NCBI RefSeq assembly: GCF_033568475.1
Contig: NC_133121.1
Location: 1,054,001 to 1,118,000, forward strand
Source of the DNA: Henckelia pumila
Taxonomy: Eukaryota; Streptophyta; Magnoliopsida; Lamiales; Gesneriaceae
Direction of reading: 5' to 3'
DNA: 64,000 nt
Part shown: one piece after another, positions 1-11,437 of the stretch
How the letters are laid out: every line of letters begins with the position of its first letter
Numbering within the stretch: the stretch's first letter is position 1
Position numbers and translations under genes: made by a program
Notes under the pieces: generated by a model
Databases searched by the model: none
The model's input: only the letters and a program-made list of their open reading frames with translations
What the model was told of the DNA's origin: nothing

Positions 1-3000
1 CGTTTATCTCCCGAGATTTTATCAGACGGATAGGCATTTCACCGGAGGTTGTAGACAGTGGTTACGATGTTACCATGCCATCCGGACAGATTATCACTAC
101 CACTAGTGTCATCAGGGATCTGGCATTGGAGTTGCAGGGACACTCCATTCGAGCAGATCTAGTGGTTCTTCCATTGACTGGGTTTGACTTGATTCTGGGT
201 ATGGACTGGCTATCAGTTAATGGAGCTTCGATTGATTTCCGGCGTAGGACAGTGTCAGTGAAGCCAGCAGGAGGTGAGATGTTTACTTTCTTTGCATCTC
301 AGTCTAGCAGTATTCCTCAGATGATATCACTTGTTCGTGCGAGGAAACTGTTGCGCAATGGATGTCAGGGTTTTCTTGCTAGTGTGGTCACTACCTCAGA
401 CGTTTCTAGCAGATCTTTATCAGATATAGAGGTGGTACGTGACTATCCAGATGTTTTTCCTGACGATGTTGCAGGAGTTCCACCAGTGAGGGAGGTGGAG
501 TTCAGTATTGAGTTGTTGCCGGATACTGTGCCTATCTCTAAGGCACCGTATCGACTTGCTCCTACAGAGATGAGAGAGTTGAAGGAGCAGATTCAGGAGC
601 TGTTGGAGAAGGGCTTTGTTCGTCCTAGCTTTTCTCCATGGGGAGCTCCAGTGTTGTTTGTGAAGAAGAAGGACGGCAGCATGAGATTGTGCATTGACTA
701 CCGAGAGCTCAACAGAGTCACAGTGAAGAATAAGTATCCGCTACCGAGGATAGAGGATTTATTCGATCAGTTGCAGGGAGCTTCGGTATTCTCCAAGATC
801 GATCTGCGATCTGGTTACCATCAGCTGAGAGTCAGAGATTCAGACGTGTCTAAGACTGCCTTTAGGACACGATATGGGCACTATGAGTTCTTGGTGATGC
901 CCTTTGGGTTGACCAATGCTCCAGCAGTTTTTATGGATCTCATGCATCGTGTCTTCCAGCCGTATCTAGATCAGTTTGTCATTGTATTCATTGATGACAT
1001 ATTGATCTACTCGAGGAGCATTGAGGAGCATTCACAGCATTTGCATACAGCCTTGCAGACTTTGAAGGAGCATCGACTGTTTGCAAAGTTCAGTAAGTGT
1101 GAGTTTTGGTTGGAGCAGGTGGCGTTTCTAGGCCACATTATTTCTAGGGATGGGATTGCAGTGGATCAGTCCAAGGTGCAGGCAGTGAGGGATTGGGGGA
1201 TTCCAAAGAATGCTTCGGAGATTCGTAGCTTCTTGGGTTTAGCAGGATACTATAGGAAGTTCATCAAGGGTTTTTCCTCTATTGCAGTACCCTTGACTTC
1301 CTTGACCAAGAAGAACGCGAAGTATAGTTGGAGTCCAGATTGTCAGAGGAGCTTTGATCAGCTGAAGGATGCACTTACTTCAGCACCGGTGTTAGCTATG
1401 ACAGTGCCACATGAGGAGTTAGTGGTGTACACCGACGCATCCAAGCTTGGTTTGGGCGCAGTACTTATGCAGAGTGGCAGAGTTATCGCATATGCGTCGC
1501 GACAATTGAAGATTCATGAGCAGAACTATCTGACGCATGATTTGGAGCTTGCAGCAGTGGTATTTGCGTTGAAAATCTGGAGGCACTATCTATACGGCGA
1601 GAAGTGCAAGATTTTCACCGACCACAAGAGCCTCAAGTACTTCTTCACCCAGAAGGAGTTGAACATGAGGCAGCGCAGATGGCTTGAGCTTGTTAAGGAC
1701 TATGACTGTGACATTAGCTACCATCCGGGTAAGGCTAATGTAGTGGCAGATGCTTTGAGTCGGAAGTCGTCAGTGGTATCATGTTTGACTGTACAGTTAC
1801 CACTACAGACCGAGATTCAGAGATTTGGTTTGGAGTGCTATCCGAGTGGCCATGCACCGAGCTTGTCAGTGTTGACGGTGCAGCCAGTTCTGCGAGATCG
1901 GATTAGAGAGGGACAGTCCACTGATGAGGAGCTACAGCGATGGAGACAGAGAGATGAGGCCAGAGGTAATCTCTTGTATACAGTGGAGGATGGCATCGTT
2001 CAGTACCGTGGGAGGATGTGGGTACCGAACGTTGATCAGTTGAGAGCCGAGATTCTAGCAGAGGCTCATGCATCTCCGTACTCCATTCACCCCGGAAGTA
2101 CGAAGATGTACCGAGACTTGCAGTTATTGTATTGGTGGCCTGGGATGAAGAGTGACATCGGGAGAGTGGTGTCAGAGTGCTTGACTTGTCAGCAAGTCAA
2201 GGCAGAGCATCAGCGTCCAGCAGGACTTCTTAGACCTCTCCCTATTCCGGAATGGAAGTGGGAGAATATTACGATGGACTTTGTGGTTGGCTTACCGAGG
2301 AGTACCAGAGGGTGTACAGCGATTTGGGTGATTGTGGATAGACTCACCAAGTCAGCTCATTTCTTGCCGGTAAGAACTACTTACACTTTGACACAGTATG
2401 CAGAGCTTTACGTCAGAGAGATTGTTAGACTGCATGGCATACCAGTGTCTATCGTGTCAGACAGAGATCCGAGGTTCACCTCAGCATTTTGGAAGAGTCT
2501 GCACACAGCTTTGGGGACTAGACTTTTGTTCAGTACAGCATTTCATCCCCAGACAGATGGGCAGTCCGAGAGAGTGATCCAGGTCCTCGAGGATCTTTTG
2601 AGAGCTTGTGTCATCGATTTTCGAGGATCTTGGGAGACTAGACTGCCATTAGTGGAGTTTACCTATAACAACAGTTTTCAGTCGTCTATAGGTATGGCTC
2701 CTTATGCAGCACTTTATGGGAGGAGATGCAGATCTCCTGTGCATTGGGATGAGGTTGGTGAGAGGATTTTGTTGGGTCCAGAGATTGTGCAGCAGACAGC
2801 TGACATCGTGACGCAGATTCGAGATAGGATGAGGACTGCGCAGAGTCGGCAGAAGAGTTATGCAGATGCCAGACGACGAGATTTGGAGTTCGCAGTCGGT
2901 GATCACGTATTTCTGAAGGTGTCACCTATGAAGGGAGTAGCGCGTTTTGGACGGAGAGGCAAGCTTAATCCGAGATATATAGGGCCATTCGAGATCTTGG

Positions 3001-3314
3001 AGAGAGTTGGCACGTTGGCCTATCGTTTAGCTCTACCTCCAGGGCTAGCGGCAGTGCACAACGTTTTCCATGTATCCATGCTTCGGAGATATGTCTCCAA
3101 CCCGTCGCATGTGTTGGATTTCGAGCCCTTACAGTTGCCACCAGATCTTGTGTACGAGGAGAGACCAGTGCGGATCTTGGCTAGAGAGGAGCGGAGGCTT
3201 AGGACGCGGGTCATACCGATGGTCAGAGTCCAGTGGCTGAATCACTCGGAGGAGGAAGCTACTTGGGAGACCGAGGAGGATATGAGGACTCGCTACCCGG
3301 AGTTGTTCGGGTAA
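1..3314 (+). CDS. pol: Gypsy pol polyprotein (protease end, RT, RNase H, integrase, chromodomain), 5'-partial
   Basis: The frame is open from base 3 at the window edge, so the methionine at 75 is internal and not the true start. Protease-type sequence ([13 protein letters not shown]) is followed by reverse transcriptase with the catalytic motif FIDDILIYS. RNase H follows with [10 protein letters not shown], then the H2C2 zinc-binding region of integrase ([11 protein letters not shown], then CLTC) and the integrase core starting near [11 protein letters not shown] chromodomain-like end holds [14 protein letters not shown]. The product copies the element's RNA into DNA and inserts it; chromodomains of this family are thought to steer insertion to chromatin marks. 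This is element DNA, not a host gene. Confidence 0.93.
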   Translation, partial: FISRDFIRRIGISPEVVDSGYDVTMPSGQIITTTSVIRDLALELQGHSIRADLVVLPLTGFDLILGMDWLSVNGASIDFRRRTVSVKPAGGEMFTFFASQSSSIPQMISLVRARKLLRNGCQGFLASVVTTSDVSSRSLSDIEVVRDYPDVFPDDVAGVPPVREVEFSIELLPDTVPISKAPYRLAPTEMRELKEQIQELLEKGFVRPSFSPWGAPVLFVKKKDGSMRLCIDYRELNRVTVKNKYPLPRIEDLFDQLQGASVFSKIDLRSGYHQLRVRDSDVSKTAFRTRYGHYEFLVMPFGLTNAPAVFMDLMHRVFQPYLDQFVIVFIDDILIYSRSIEEHSQHLHTALQTLKEHRLFAKFSKCEFWLEQVAFLGHIISRDGIAVDQSKVQAVRDWGIPKNASEIRSFLGLAGYYRKFIKGFSSIAVPLTSLTKKNAKYSWSPDCQRSFDQLKDALTSAPVLAMTVPHEELVVYTDASKLGLGAVLMQSGRVIAYASRQLKIHEQNYLTHDLELAAVVFALKIWRHYLYGEKCKIFTDHKSLKYFFTQKELNMRQRRWLELVKDYDCDISYHPGKANVVADALSRKSSVVSCLTVQLPLQTEIQRFGLECYPSGHAPSLSVLTVQPVLRDRIREGQSTDEELQRWRQRDEARGNLLYTVEDGIVQYRGRMWVPNVDQLRAEILAEAHASPYSIHPGSTKMYRDLQLLYWWPGMKSDIGRVVSECLTCQQVKAEHQRPAGLLRPLPIPEWKWENITMDFVVGLPRSTRGCTAIWVIVDRLTKSAHFLPVRTTYTLTQYAELYVREIVRLHGIPVSIVSDRDPRFTSAFWKSLHTALGTRLLFSTAFHPQTDGQSERVIQVLEDLLRACVIDFRGSWETRLPLVEFTYNNSFQSSIGMAPYAALYGRRCRSPVHWDEVGERILLGPEIVQQTADIVTQIRDRMRTAQSRQKSYADARRRDLEFAVGDHVFLKVSPMKGVARFGRRGKLNPRYIGPFEILERVGTLAYRLALPPGLAAVHNVFHVSMLRRYVSNPSHVLDFEPLQLPPDLVYEERPVRILAREERRLRTRVIPMVRVQWLNHSEEEATWETEEDMRTRYPELFG

Positions 3315-3345
3315 GTACTTTAATTTCGAGGACGAAATTCAATTT

Positions 3346-3358
3346 AAGGGGGGGAGAA
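3346..3358 (+). other. Polypurine tract of the Gypsy element
   Basis: AAGGGGGGGAGAA lies directly before the LTR start, where these elements prime plus-strand DNA synthesis. Confidence 0.85.
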
Positions 3359-3359
3359 T

Positions 3360-6031
3360 TGTAACACCCGGTATTTTTTAATTACATAAATCCGCCTGCA
3401 TAATTAGGATATTTAATTATTTAAATTTATGATTTATGGGTTAAATAATTATGTGAATTATTTATGCATGATTTAATTTATTTTTAAGCATTTAACCCAT
3501 AATTAGTAATTTTTATGATTTTTAGTATTTTTATTATTTGATCGCGTAGACGGGCCCGTGGACGGACGAGATGACAACTTTCTAGCCAAATTATTTTATG
3601 AACCTTTTTGGAGCCTTAAAATATTATTCTGAGTTTTATTATCTCAAAATTTTAAGTATTTAATTTTATTTAATTTTAGGGGTCATTTTTATCCAAAATT
3701 AGTCAAAATATTGACTTTTTAGTATTTTTAAAATTCCCCTAAATTAATAATTCGAGATTTGTTATTTTGTTATCAGATTTTTAAAGTTATAATTAGGAGT
3801 TTAAGTTATATATTTAATATTTAAAACCTTTTATATTTAATTACTTAACCTATATTTTATTTAACACAAAAATTAAACCTAATCAACCTAAAACCCTTAG
3901 CCGATCACCCTCCTTTTCTCTCCCAATCAGCCGCCACCCTCCATCTTCTTCTTCATCGATTTTCAACCCTAGGAACTCCATAGAAGGTCGGTTTCAAGGT
4001 TCCAAGCAAGCCAAGGTCGTCCCGTCGTCCCGAAGTCTTTCCTACACGTGTTAAATCCGTATCTACGGTGAAAGGCATGAATTCTTTCCTATTTTCGTAC
4101 AATATCAGTATATATTATGTAGATTATGTTAGGCATCGAAATTCTTTTAAATATTTTTCAGAAAATTCGATTGAAGGTGGTTTTTGGTGCATTGTTCTTC
4201 GATTTTCATATGCATGCTCACGATTTTCCTCTCCATGTTTGGTTCGGGGCTGAGGGTTCGGTCAGGCAAGGTCCTAGGGTGTCTAAGGCTCGAGCCATGG
4301 CAGGGCTTGAGGCTGAGAAGGGCTGGAACGATCGGTTTTGGAGCAAGGGGCGCAGCCGAGACAGATTAGGGTTTTGGGAGAAAAGGCTACGGCTTGGGAG
4401 TTTGGGCGTGCATGGGGTCAGGGGCCTGGTGTGGCTCGAACCGGCAGGACCCTGGGAAGGTCCTGCCGGCGGCGCTCCGGCCGGTCGTGGCCGGAGCAGG
4501 GCGGCAGCAGGCGTTGAAGGCCTGCTGCCCAAGCCCTCGGCGGCCGAGAGAGGAGTAGGAAGAGGCGGGTCGGGTTCTAGGGTTAGGCTTGGTCCGGGTC
4601 GGGTTCCTGGGTCCGGGTCGGGTCAGTAGGTTAGTGGGTCGAGTTAAGTGGGTCCGGGTCCGGGTTTGGTGGGCCGGGCTCGAGTCTTTTTATTTTTAAA
4701 ATATTTTATGAATTAATGAGTTTTTGAGTAAATTAAATTGAAATAAAATTATTTGGACTCCCAAATAATTTTATTTGAACTTTTAAAATTTTAATTAAGT
4801 TAGTCCATAATTTTTATGGGCTTTTGGGCCCATAAAAGTTAATGGGCCAGTCTTTGGGTTTTTGGGCCCAATGGGCCAGTTTAAGTGTTATTGGGCTTAG
4901 TGTAATTTTAATGGGCTTAATTAATTTAATTGGGCTTAAAGTTTAAGATATTGGGCTTAAGTACATTAATGGGCCAGATTTAAGTTAATGGACTTGAGTG
5001 TAGGGCCAGCAGTCCAGAACCATCAATGAGAAAATTACATGTGTCCTGATTATATATTTAATTATTTTTATGCATTTAAGTTATTTTAATATTTATATGT
5101 TAGTAAGAAAATTAAATTAAATATATATGAAGGACACACAATTTATTTAAGTACATGCATTCATGAAATCAATTTTTATGCTATGATTGAAATTCTATGG
5201 TTGAGCAAATAAAATATTTTAGGTGGAAATTGAAGTAGTGTGGCCATTTATGGGCAGTTTTCTGCCATATGTATGGGCAGTTTCTGCCATTTATGTATGG
5301 GTGGTTCGCCACCAGCCTCGTACGATGGTTTCTTAGACTGATCAGTCGCACTATAAGTATGGGTCACACTTACGGATAGGACCATTCGATGTTAAGAAAA
5401 TAAGTGCTCAACAACTCAGTATGTATGATATTATGTATGTTATGTATTATGTTATTTATGTTTATTTATGTAAGTTATGTTATGAAATTTTAAGCATGCT
5501 CATTCATGTATATGTATGTATTAGTATTAAATTGATTTAAATTATTTTAAACCCTTGTTAGTATGCATGTTGGGCCTCTAGGCTCACTACACTGATATGG
5601 TGCAGGTGAGTACGTAGAGGAGCAGGTTACTCCTACCGGTGGTGAGGACGTATGAGCAGCGCTGCAGTAGCCCCGTGACCGTGACAGCTTCTGAGTCACC
5701 GTGCTTGAGTCTTATGATACATTTTATTATTTTTAAGGGTTGAGGTGTTTGGAATATTTTATTAAATATTTTAGTGCATGCACACTTTTTATTTATTTTA
5801 TTTATGCAGTATATTTTGAATTATAGGGGTTGACTCAGATATTTATTTAATTCAAAGAATGCATTTTATTTAAGTATTTAAATTGTTTATTTATTTAGTC
5901 ATGAATTTATTTTAAGTATTTTAATTCAGTGCATATATGTATGGGCATATATGTACATATTTTATTTAGTAGTATAAAAAAAAAAAAAAAATTTCCGCAT
6001 ATTTATTTATTATAGAGCTAGGGTCGTTTCA
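3360..6031 (+). repeat. 3' LTR of the Gypsy element (about 2.67 kb)
   Basis: It starts with TGTAACACCC right after the polypurine tract and ends near GGGTCGTTTCA at about 6031. TG and CA ends are normal for LTRs. The LTR is AT-rich except for a G-rich block at about 4250-4690 full of GGGTCCGGGTCGGGT-like runs, and it has short repeats of TGTATGGGCAGTTT at about 5240-5300. Open frames inside it (for example 4126-4629) are by-products of the G-rich block. The exact right end is uncertain by a few bases because the 5' LTR is not in the window. Confidence 0.85.
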
Positions 6032-6530
6032 CAAATAATATTATGTCATCTATATAAATTTTGAAAATGAGAACAAATTCATTCGCAAGTTTCTCAGAAG
6101 AAGAACAAAATATTATGTCATCTATATAAACTTTGAAAAAGAGAATATTATCTTGAGCTTTTTGCACAAACATTAATGTTTTATCTACCTCACAAATTTT
6201 GAATTCAAGATTGAGCAATTGTGTCAATTTTCATACCAAGCACGTGGGGCTTGCTTCAATCCATACATTGCTTTTTTCAAACTTATACACATGATCTCTA
6301 TGTTGTGAATCCTCAAGCCCCTTGGGTTGTCTCAATTTCACCTCTTCATTTAAAATGTCATTAAAAAAATGCGCCTTTTACATCTATTTGAAAAGGTTCA
6401 TTCTCTTATGACATGAAATGACAAGCAACAATAGGACATACTCAATGCGGCCTACAGGAACAAAGATTTCTTCAAAATCAACCCTCGCTATCCAAATGGA
6501 AGAAAATAGTCTTCTCCCAATGTATTCTTC
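6032..6530 (-). mobile_element. Decayed Copia (Ty1) reverse transcriptase fragment
   Basis: Read on the minus strand this stretch carries Copia RT motifs: a VYIDDIIF catalytic-type motif (near 6130), CEVDKT upstream of it, and EDSQHRDHVY-like sequence further on. It is an old fossil with several breaks and no LTRs seen. A segment of about 70 bp holding the YIDDII-coding sequence is present twice in tandem (about 6042-6110 and 6112-6150). It touches the right end of the Gypsy LTR, so the Gypsy element probably inserted into this older relic. Confidence 0.75.
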
Positions 6531-6974
6531 GAATTAAATTAGTCGAGCTATGATATATTTTATGAATATTAAGATTGTATCATTTGGAATTTCGTTGTAT
6601 CACATTTATAGTTTTCTCATTATTGTGATGTAGTTTTCGTGTAAACCTATAACATTTTAATGATTGAATTCTTCGGTTTTGTAAGATTAATAATAATAAA
6701 AAAAAGAAATAAAAAAATAATAAATAAAAAAAATATTCATTGGTTGCAATTTAATTGCACTTGACGAATTAATTCGATACAAATGTATTATATATTTATA
6801 TTTTTGCCGCCCTTATTTCGCTTCAAATTATAAAATGATCCCCGAGTTTTGCCATTTTAATTGCTCGATCACAACTTGATTTATCTTAATCAAATGACAT
6901 TATTTATACTGATTTCATCCCGTATAAAATAAAAGAAAAATTAATGAAGTCTTTTTCATGAATATATATATAAA
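6531..6974. other. AT-rich intergenic DNA with one copy of a local dispersed repeat
   Basis: No gene seen. About 6747-6880 is related to DNA at about 9500-9594 plus 9807-9857. Both contain TCAAATTATAAAA and CCGAGTTTTGCCATTTT. The copy here lacks the 204-bp insertion present in the second copy. Confidence 0.5.
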
Positions 6975-7316
6975 TTAAACCTGATGACCAACAAGCTGCA
7001 GGAGACGACGAGGGCCTTCGATTGCTCCATCTTTCAACTGCAAAGGCCCTAAACATCCAAACATTTAATTCATACGTAAATTTAAAAATCATACATGCAT
7101 GCATGCACTTACTTCACCGAAAAAATTTATAAATAAAAATAATAGAAAAATTAAAGCTTGGATACTTTTGTCAATAATATTGCTGGTGCACGGATGAGTA
7201 CTCCACCGGCGTTTGGGGAGATTAACGGCCATAATGGTATCAGTCTGATTAGGAATAATTCTGTGTTTGATTAATTGTTGAGGGTTCATGAAGAAGCTGG
7301 CTGAGGCGGCCGCCAT
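6975..7316 (-). CDS. Putative small two-exon protein gene, 88 aa, unknown function
   Basis: Model on the minus strand: exon 1 is 7316-7113 and exon 2 is 7037-6975. Exon 1 ends GGTGAA followed by a strong donor GTAAGTGC. Exon 2 follows CCTTTGCAG and runs to TAA. The joined frame is 88 codons plus stop. The N-terminus is MAAASASFFMNPQQL, a hydrophobic run IQALIFLLFLFINFF sits at about 52-66, and the end is basic (GPRRLLQLVGHQV). A TATAAATA box lies 65-72 bp upstream of the ATG, which supports a real promoter. I do not recognise the family. The donor CAGGTTTAA near the end could mark a further exon. It could also be a non-coding transcript. Confidence 0.4.
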
Positions 7317-7380
7317 TGGAGAGGAAGAACTTGCTTTGATTGATTTAATTGGCTTGGAAATTAAAGCTTACAAAATCACG

Positions 7381-7388
7381 TATTTATA
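7381..7388 (-). promoter_or_regulatory. Candidate TATA box of the small two-exon gene
   Basis: TATAAATA on the minus strand about 65 bp before the ATG at 7316. This fits a transcription start near 7350 and a 5' leader of about 35 bases. Confidence 0.4.
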
Positions 7389-8526
7389 AAGTGTTAATTA
7401 ATTTTGATAAAAGTGATTTTTAGAAAAATTCCAAACATGTCAATATTCATAATTTTTGGAAGGAAACTATATTTCTAAAACCAATTTTTGAATTTCTTTC
7501 AATTTCCATATATAATTAATAAAATTCAAATATGTCTATAAATCTAAATTCCTAAATTTTTAAAATTTTAATTGGGTGTATTTATGGAAAAGAATTATAT
7601 CGACATAAATATTGGCATGTTGTAAAAAATATTTTTGGTTATAGTACATTGGAAAAAAGTAAATGAAATAAATAAAAAAATCATGTTATGAAATTTTATG
7701 AATAAAGTACACGGATATTTACAATATTTTGTAATGGGTGTATTTATGGAAAATAATTGATTAGAATGATAAATGATATTATGGTCATATTATAAATTTA
7801 AATATTACGTTAATCAATCTACCACGGGTTAGTTAATAAATAAATCAAAAAAATAAGTCTAGAAAAATTATGGATGACACGTCTCACACTAAATTAAAGA
7901 TCTTGTAAAAATTACATTGATGCATATTTTCAATCAGATGAATAAATAAAGAAAAATATGCAACAAAATGGTTGAGCTAAAATATGAAATATTACGATTT
8001 GTAATTAAAGACATTCAAAAGTCAATAAAAAAAAAATTTCAGCAATGAGAGCATTGTAAGCAAAAAGAGATCATTAGATTTTGAAAAACGAGAAATCAAA
8101 AAAGAAAAGAAAATGTCCAATAAATATATTGATCGTTTACGATACTGACATAAAAGTAATGAAAGATGATAACATACCAGAATGCAAATGAGAATAATGA
8201 AATTATTGTTATTTTTTTGCGAGTAAATATTTTTGGCATAAAAAAGAGACTGTCTAATTAAATAATAACGGTAGAAAAATACAAATGATTGTTGAACATA
8301 GTATCACAAGAATTGTTATTAAATATGACGATAATAATGATTATTTCATGGATAATAAAAAACACATGATATGAAAAATCGTTAAAGAAATAAAAATCTC
8401 AATATAAAATAAAAAATATTTGACGCAATAATTTAAATTAAAGTTTAGAATGCAGTATCTATACCAATTTTTTTCATAAATCAATAGTGATCAACATATA
8501 ATATAAAAAATTACAAAATCATATTT
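7389..8526. other. AT-rich intergenic DNA
   Basis: Low-complexity AT-rich sequence. I see no gene, structured repeat or RNA in it. Confidence 0.6.
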
Positions 8527-8537
8527 AATATATTTTT

Positions 8538-8756
8538 TTGTGACGTGGGAACCCACAGCTGCTATCTTCGGTGGGCACCGGGTAAATCTTCGGACTAATG
8601 GAATAGCCTGCAAAATACGTTAGTCAGATAAACCACACTAGACAAACCATGTGTGACAGGATATTCCATAAAGGTGTTGGTAAGGGGAATCGAACTTCTG
8701 ACCTCTGGTCAAGAGTTCACCTACTCCATTAACTTGGACACTTCCTTAGGGGCTTC
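8538..8756 (-). mobile_element. tRNA-derived SINE with 11-bp target site duplication
   Basis: On the minus strand the element starts AAGCCCCTAAGG. It has an A-box-like stretch (TGTCCAAGTTAATGG) and a clear B box GTTCGATTCCCC (8695-8684), the internal RNA polymerase III promoter of tRNA-derived SINEs. It ends in an A-run (Ts at about 8533-8539 on the plus strand). The 11-bp direct repeat AATATATTTTT flanks it at 8527-8537 and 8757-8767. Length is about 219 bp. The body contains CTATTCCATTAGTCCG and GGGTTCCCACGTCA, typical of plant SINE bodies. It is non-coding and depends on a LINE for movement. Confidence 0.85.
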
Positions 8757-8767
8757 AATATATTTTT

Positions 8768-9074
8768 ATTAACATATCTCAATTATTAACAAATAAAAAA
8801 TAAATTATACATACATGAGGTAGAAAATAAGACGAATTCATAGCCCGATGCATGTCATAATTTTTCAAGATTAATAAAAAAATAGAAAACTCGATCGAGC
8901 TGAAATAATTAGATATGTTTCAATATCAATATTGTGTTAATGTAAAACTACAATAAACATAACACTTATATTATAAGCTTACATGAATTGTTGATAATTT
9001 CTTATTCTAAACTGCTAATATATTGACGTAAAATAATAATGACCGTAAATTAGAGATTATAGCAATTGACTCTT
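8768..9074. other. AT-rich intergenic DNA
   Basis: No gene or structured element seen. Confidence 0.5.
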
Positions 9075-9255
9075 GTTAGATTGTATCTCTGTGAGGTTCG
9101 AAGTGTTATAACTCGATTACTTATATTGATAGTGGATTCATATTGGGGTAAATCCTAAAACCTTGGATGTAGGATAGCAATATCCGAACCAAGTAAAATT
9201 CGTGTGTCTTTGCGTTCTGATTTTTCAATCCCCTCATCATTTGAAAGTGTGGGTG
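9075..9255 (+). mobile_element. Copia LTR remnant
   Basis: The stretch with GAGGTTCGAAGTGTTATAAC, AACCTTGGATGTAGGATAG, CCGAACCAAGTAAAA and CGTGTGTCTTTGCGTTCTG has the layout seen near the 3' end of many plant Copia LTRs. Only part of an LTR is visible and no coding region is attached. It is an old fossil. Confidence 0.55.
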
Positions 9256-9594
9256 TCAACACATATACAACTCATAATTTTATGTTAGAATTTAACAAAC
9301 TTGTGATATTAGCAGTTTAATTTCAGAAAATTAAAATGAACCGAATAAATAAATATTTATTTATCATAAAATCACTTTTGTAGTCACGCCATTCGAGCAT
9401 GCATGGCATGTTATGGTTCTTGTTCACATATATTTTTTAGGTATTTTATGTTTTTTTTAAACCGATCGACGTGTGAACTCATTATTAAATATGTACTGGT
9501 TGCACTTAATTTGAGTTGCATGACTTGAAGAGAATTAATTCGAGAGCATTGTATGATTTTCTTTTCAGCCCTTATTTCCGTTCAAATTATAAAA

Positions 9595-9798
9595 GGGGTA
9601 ATTTGCTCAAAAATTCTCAAATGCAAACATGTTTTATTTTGGGATCTTTAGTCATAAAATGTGGTATAAAATCATACAAGATGTGGTACAAAATCATACA
9701 AAATGTGATACAAATTAACAAAAATTGTGGTACAAAAAAGTGGCTAAAAAGTGCAGAGCAAAACATGTTTGCATTGGAGATTTTTGAGCAATTTAAAC
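9595..9798. mobile_element. 204-bp inverted-repeat element (MITE) with 8-bp target duplication TTATAAAA
   Basis: The ends are imperfect inverted repeats of about 40 bp. The left end reads GGGGTAATTTGCTCAAAAAT, and the right end read backwards is GTTTAAATTGCTCAAAAATC; both continue into GCAAACATGTTTT. TTATAAAA flanks it at 9587-9594 and 9799-9806. An uninserted relative of the target lies at about 6825-6880 (CAAATTATAAAATGATC). The middle has three or four imperfect repeats of GTGGTACAAAATCATACAA. It has no coding capacity. The 8-bp duplication fits a hAT- or Mutator-type transposase; the superfamily is not settled. Confidence 0.8.
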
Positions 9799-9869
9799 TT
9801 ATAAAAGATCACCGAGTTTTGCCATTTTTAATTTGTTCGATCACAACTTGGTTTAATAATAATAATAAT

Positions 9870-10928
9870 AATAATAAAATATATTACTAATGCATTAAAC
9901 ATTGATGATTTTAGGTTACCGTCGCAACAAACCATGAACATCAATAAACAAGGTGTCCTAAAATAAATGGTTAGCTTTTCAAGCATTTAACAATCAATGA
10001 AAGTATAAAAATCAATAAACGTGATTATTTTTTAATTTAATTGAAATTTCTCGAATAATATTTAATTCGCAAAAAACCAACTACATTAATATATAAAAAA
10101 AAAAAAAAACCCCAAATCGTAATTGTCGAAGGGTCATCGCTGGGTACCAAGGAGGCAACCACCTAATACAACTATAACTAGGCAATAAATAATTATTATT
10201 AATAATACAAAAGAAATAAGTTGGCTAGAGTAATATTCAGAAATGCAATTTTATTTATTTTTTAAATAAAAAAAAAGTGGAGCCCAAAACGAAGCTGTCT
10301 ATTAGAATACACAAATATGAGTTGGTTTTTGGTGTCGGTCCGGTGCAACGTCACATTTCTGTCGGTGGACAAACAAAGGGTTTTGCCACAAGATTAATTA
10401 TACATTATTAAAAATAAAATAAATAAGATAGTGTTTGTAATAATTATGTTTTTGTAGGAGTGATTAATTTATAGATTATAAAAAAAGTCAGAAAAATCAA
10501 AAGTTGGTAGTGTATTAGTGTTTGAAAACAAATGTAAAAATCTAAAAATCAAATTTAGGTAGTGTTTCATAAATATTTGATTAAAGATATTTTAACATTA
10601 ACCTTTTTAATTTAACTATTTTTGAAAAATTATAATCACCATATGACTAAATTTTGAATTTCAACTAACTTAAGCATAAACTAACACATAATTTGGGTTT
10701 AAAAAACAAACAAAAGTTATTTTTTAAAGCCAAAAATCTAACTATCACTTTTTCTTAATGACTGTAAACACTTTTTAAGAGAAATAAATCCAATTTCTTT
10801 CAACATTATTTTATAAAATCAGACAAATTATTAATTATCAAGAAATATGAATACAAAAGTTATGGTGAAAAAATTACCAATTATATATATATTTTCTATT
10901 ATTAAAACTCTTTAACAAATTTATTCGG

Positions 10929-10968
<40 letters not shown>

Positions 10969-11230
10969 CCCATGTACAAAAAAGATTAACATAAACAATT
11001 GAAAGGACAAATCACAAGGTAATAAAAGACAATTGAATATTAATTATCTATTGACCACAATTACCAAATAGTCCACATTAGTAGTAAATGACAAAGATCT
11101 TGCCAGTAGACATGATTCATATAATAATAATATTATGCATACTATTTACTATATAATAATACACAACTTGTTTCAAAAAATTAATAACACACAACTAACC
11201 AATAATTTTTTTTTATATTTATAATTATAA
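9870..11230. other. AT-rich intergenic DNA upstream of the first KOR gene
   Basis: Contains an AAT microsatellite at about 9853-9876 and an (AT)n run at about 10932-10966. A possible decayed MITE lies at about 10430-10770 (AGTGTTT at one end, AAACACT at the other, no clear target duplication). I see no gene. The last few hundred bases before 11438 must hold the promoter of the glucanase gene, but no clear TATA box stands out. Confidence 0.5.
10932..10966. repeat. (AT)n microsatellite
   Basis: About 17 AT units in a row. Confidence 0.95.
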
Positions 11231-11437
11231 TAATAATTAGACAGAGAGTCTCTGTCCATTAGGCCAGCAGTCATTTTCATCAACAAATTCCTATAATTCA
11301 TATTAATATTAATATTCATACTACAATAACAAAACAAAAACCCCCCACAATTCCAATTCCACCAGCTCCCACTTCCATTTTACTCCCTCTTCCGCATTTG
11401 CTTCGATTTTCGATTCGTTTAGTATCCATCACTCGCC

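Larger units (their letters stand above)
1..6031 (+). mobile_element. Gypsy (Ty3) LTR retrotransposon, Tekay/Del-like chromovirus, 3' part
   Basis: The window opens inside a Ty3/Gypsy element. Visible parts in order are the end of the protease region, reverse transcriptase, RNase H, integrase and a C-terminal chromodomain, then a purine-rich tract (3346-3358) and one long LTR. The 5' LTR and gag lie outside the window. The chromodomain after integrase and the very long LTR starting TGTAACACCC are features of the Tekay/Del chromoviruses (known family traits). The visible coding part looks whole, with no break seen, which suggests a recent insertion. Age cannot be estimated because only one LTR is present. 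Confidence 0.93.

Noticed and set aside
4126-4629. Open frame of 167 codons in the Gypsy LTR
   Set aside because: It results from the G-rich block inside the LTR; the content is a glycine/arginine run without domain features.
9516-9890. Open frame of 124 codons
   Set aside because: It runs across a MITE and its flanks; the sequence is low-complexity and created by tandem repeats.
10430-10770. Possible hAT MITE with AGTGTTT ends
   Set aside because: Only 7 bp of inverted end match and no target duplication, so it is mentioned only within the intergenic description.
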